A stretch of DNA of 21,044 nt, from the IMG/VR virus record IMGVR_UViG_3300028837_000690, positions 1-21,044 of that record. One strand, written 5' to 3'. This DNA is from a virus. The translations under genes were made by a program, and so were the position numbers. This document shows positions 20,828 through 21,044 of this stretch, piece after piece; the first letter of the stretch is position 1; every line of letters begins with the position of its first letter. The notes under the pieces are model-generated. The model searched no databases. It was not told the DNA's origin and saw only the letters and a program-made list of their open reading frames with translations.

Positions 20828-21044
20828 TTATGCGTTGTCGATTTCCTCGGCGATGTTCGACCGCTCAACCAGGTTAAACGCACAGAGACACGAACGATAA
20901 CGGACAGACACGCCGTAGATTGTCGCAACAGCCACACCGGTCTCCGTGCCATCAATCTCGATGGTCAACACATCGCCGACCTTATGACTCAAGCCCGACA
21001 TATTGAACGCATACTGTGCGATTGCCTCGTCATCAACCGACTGT
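20828..21044 (-). CDS. C-terminal end of an unrecognised late protein (partial)
   Basis: A - strand frame from the right edge to a TAA at 20828-20830 encodes the last 71 residues of a protein: QSVDDEAIAQYAFNMSGLSH, then a beta-rich VGDVLTIEIDGTETGVAVAT, and an end NLVERSNIAEEIDNA. The composition is fully protein-like and the next gene starts after a 75-nt gap with a hairpin. It is upstream in the late operon, so a head, neck or tail protein is likely, but no family is recognised from this fragment. Confidence 0.6.
   Translation of the reverse strand, partial: QSVDDEAIAQYAFNMSGLSHKVGDVLTIEIDGTETGVAVATIYGVSVRYRSCLCAFNLVERSNIAEEIDNA

Overview
This window looks like part of a tailed double-stranded DNA phage genome, or an uncultivated or defective relative, probably with a podovirus-like virion. 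The evidence is a dense early-type operon of small overlapping genes on the + strand (about 1-9.7 kb) that converges on a late-type structural operon on the - strand (about 21-9.7 kb). No bacterial housekeeping gene, rRNA, tRNA, CRISPR array or IS element was seen. The host cannot be named. A lipobox protein in the early arm hints at a diderm host, but weakly.

Early arm (+). It opens with the C-terminus of a cysteine-rich, Cas4/RecB-type exonuclease, then a Sak4-like recombination ATPase, a GroES-like co-chaperonin, a small HTH-like protein and an SSB-like protein whose tail ends in a motif resembling the SSB tip. A TOPRIM primase / SF3 (D5/P4-type) helicase follows. It is split by a frameshift and lacks about 50 residues covering its Walker A region. 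Then come a small KGDRRRP protein, an RNA/DNA ligase, small Cys-rich proteins, a fusion of a DUF5664-like nucleotide hydrolase with a DUF4406 domain, a coiled-coil protein, a calcineurin-like phosphoesterase, a 30-residue membrane peptide, a lipoprotein, a hairpin-rich stretch, a small DNA-binding protein, two related tandem genes and a truncated NUMOD4-type homing endonuclease. Most neighbours overlap by ATGA, TGATG or TAATG, so translation is probably coupled.

Late arm (-), in transcription order: the end of an unrecognised protein, an intergenic hairpin, a beta-rich tail or stabilisation protein with a concanavalin/LamG-like insert, a tail fibre or receptor-binding protein, a Gln-rich internal protein, a protein with a 48-residue tandem repeat, and a 1686-residue internal virion-like protein. 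The last carries a GGDEF (diguanylate cyclase) domain with most signature residues intact. Another - strand gene starts after it and is cut short.

The strongest leads are: (1) the GGDEF domain inside a giant, probably ejected virion protein, which suggests a phage that could deliver a c-di-GMP-related activity with its DNA; (2) a junction near 9.72 kb where a + strand and a - strand gene both lose their sense, which looks like a deletion, rearrangement or assembly join; (3) the broken primase-helicase; and (4) long perfect or near-perfect hairpins at 2452-2507 and 8305-8446.
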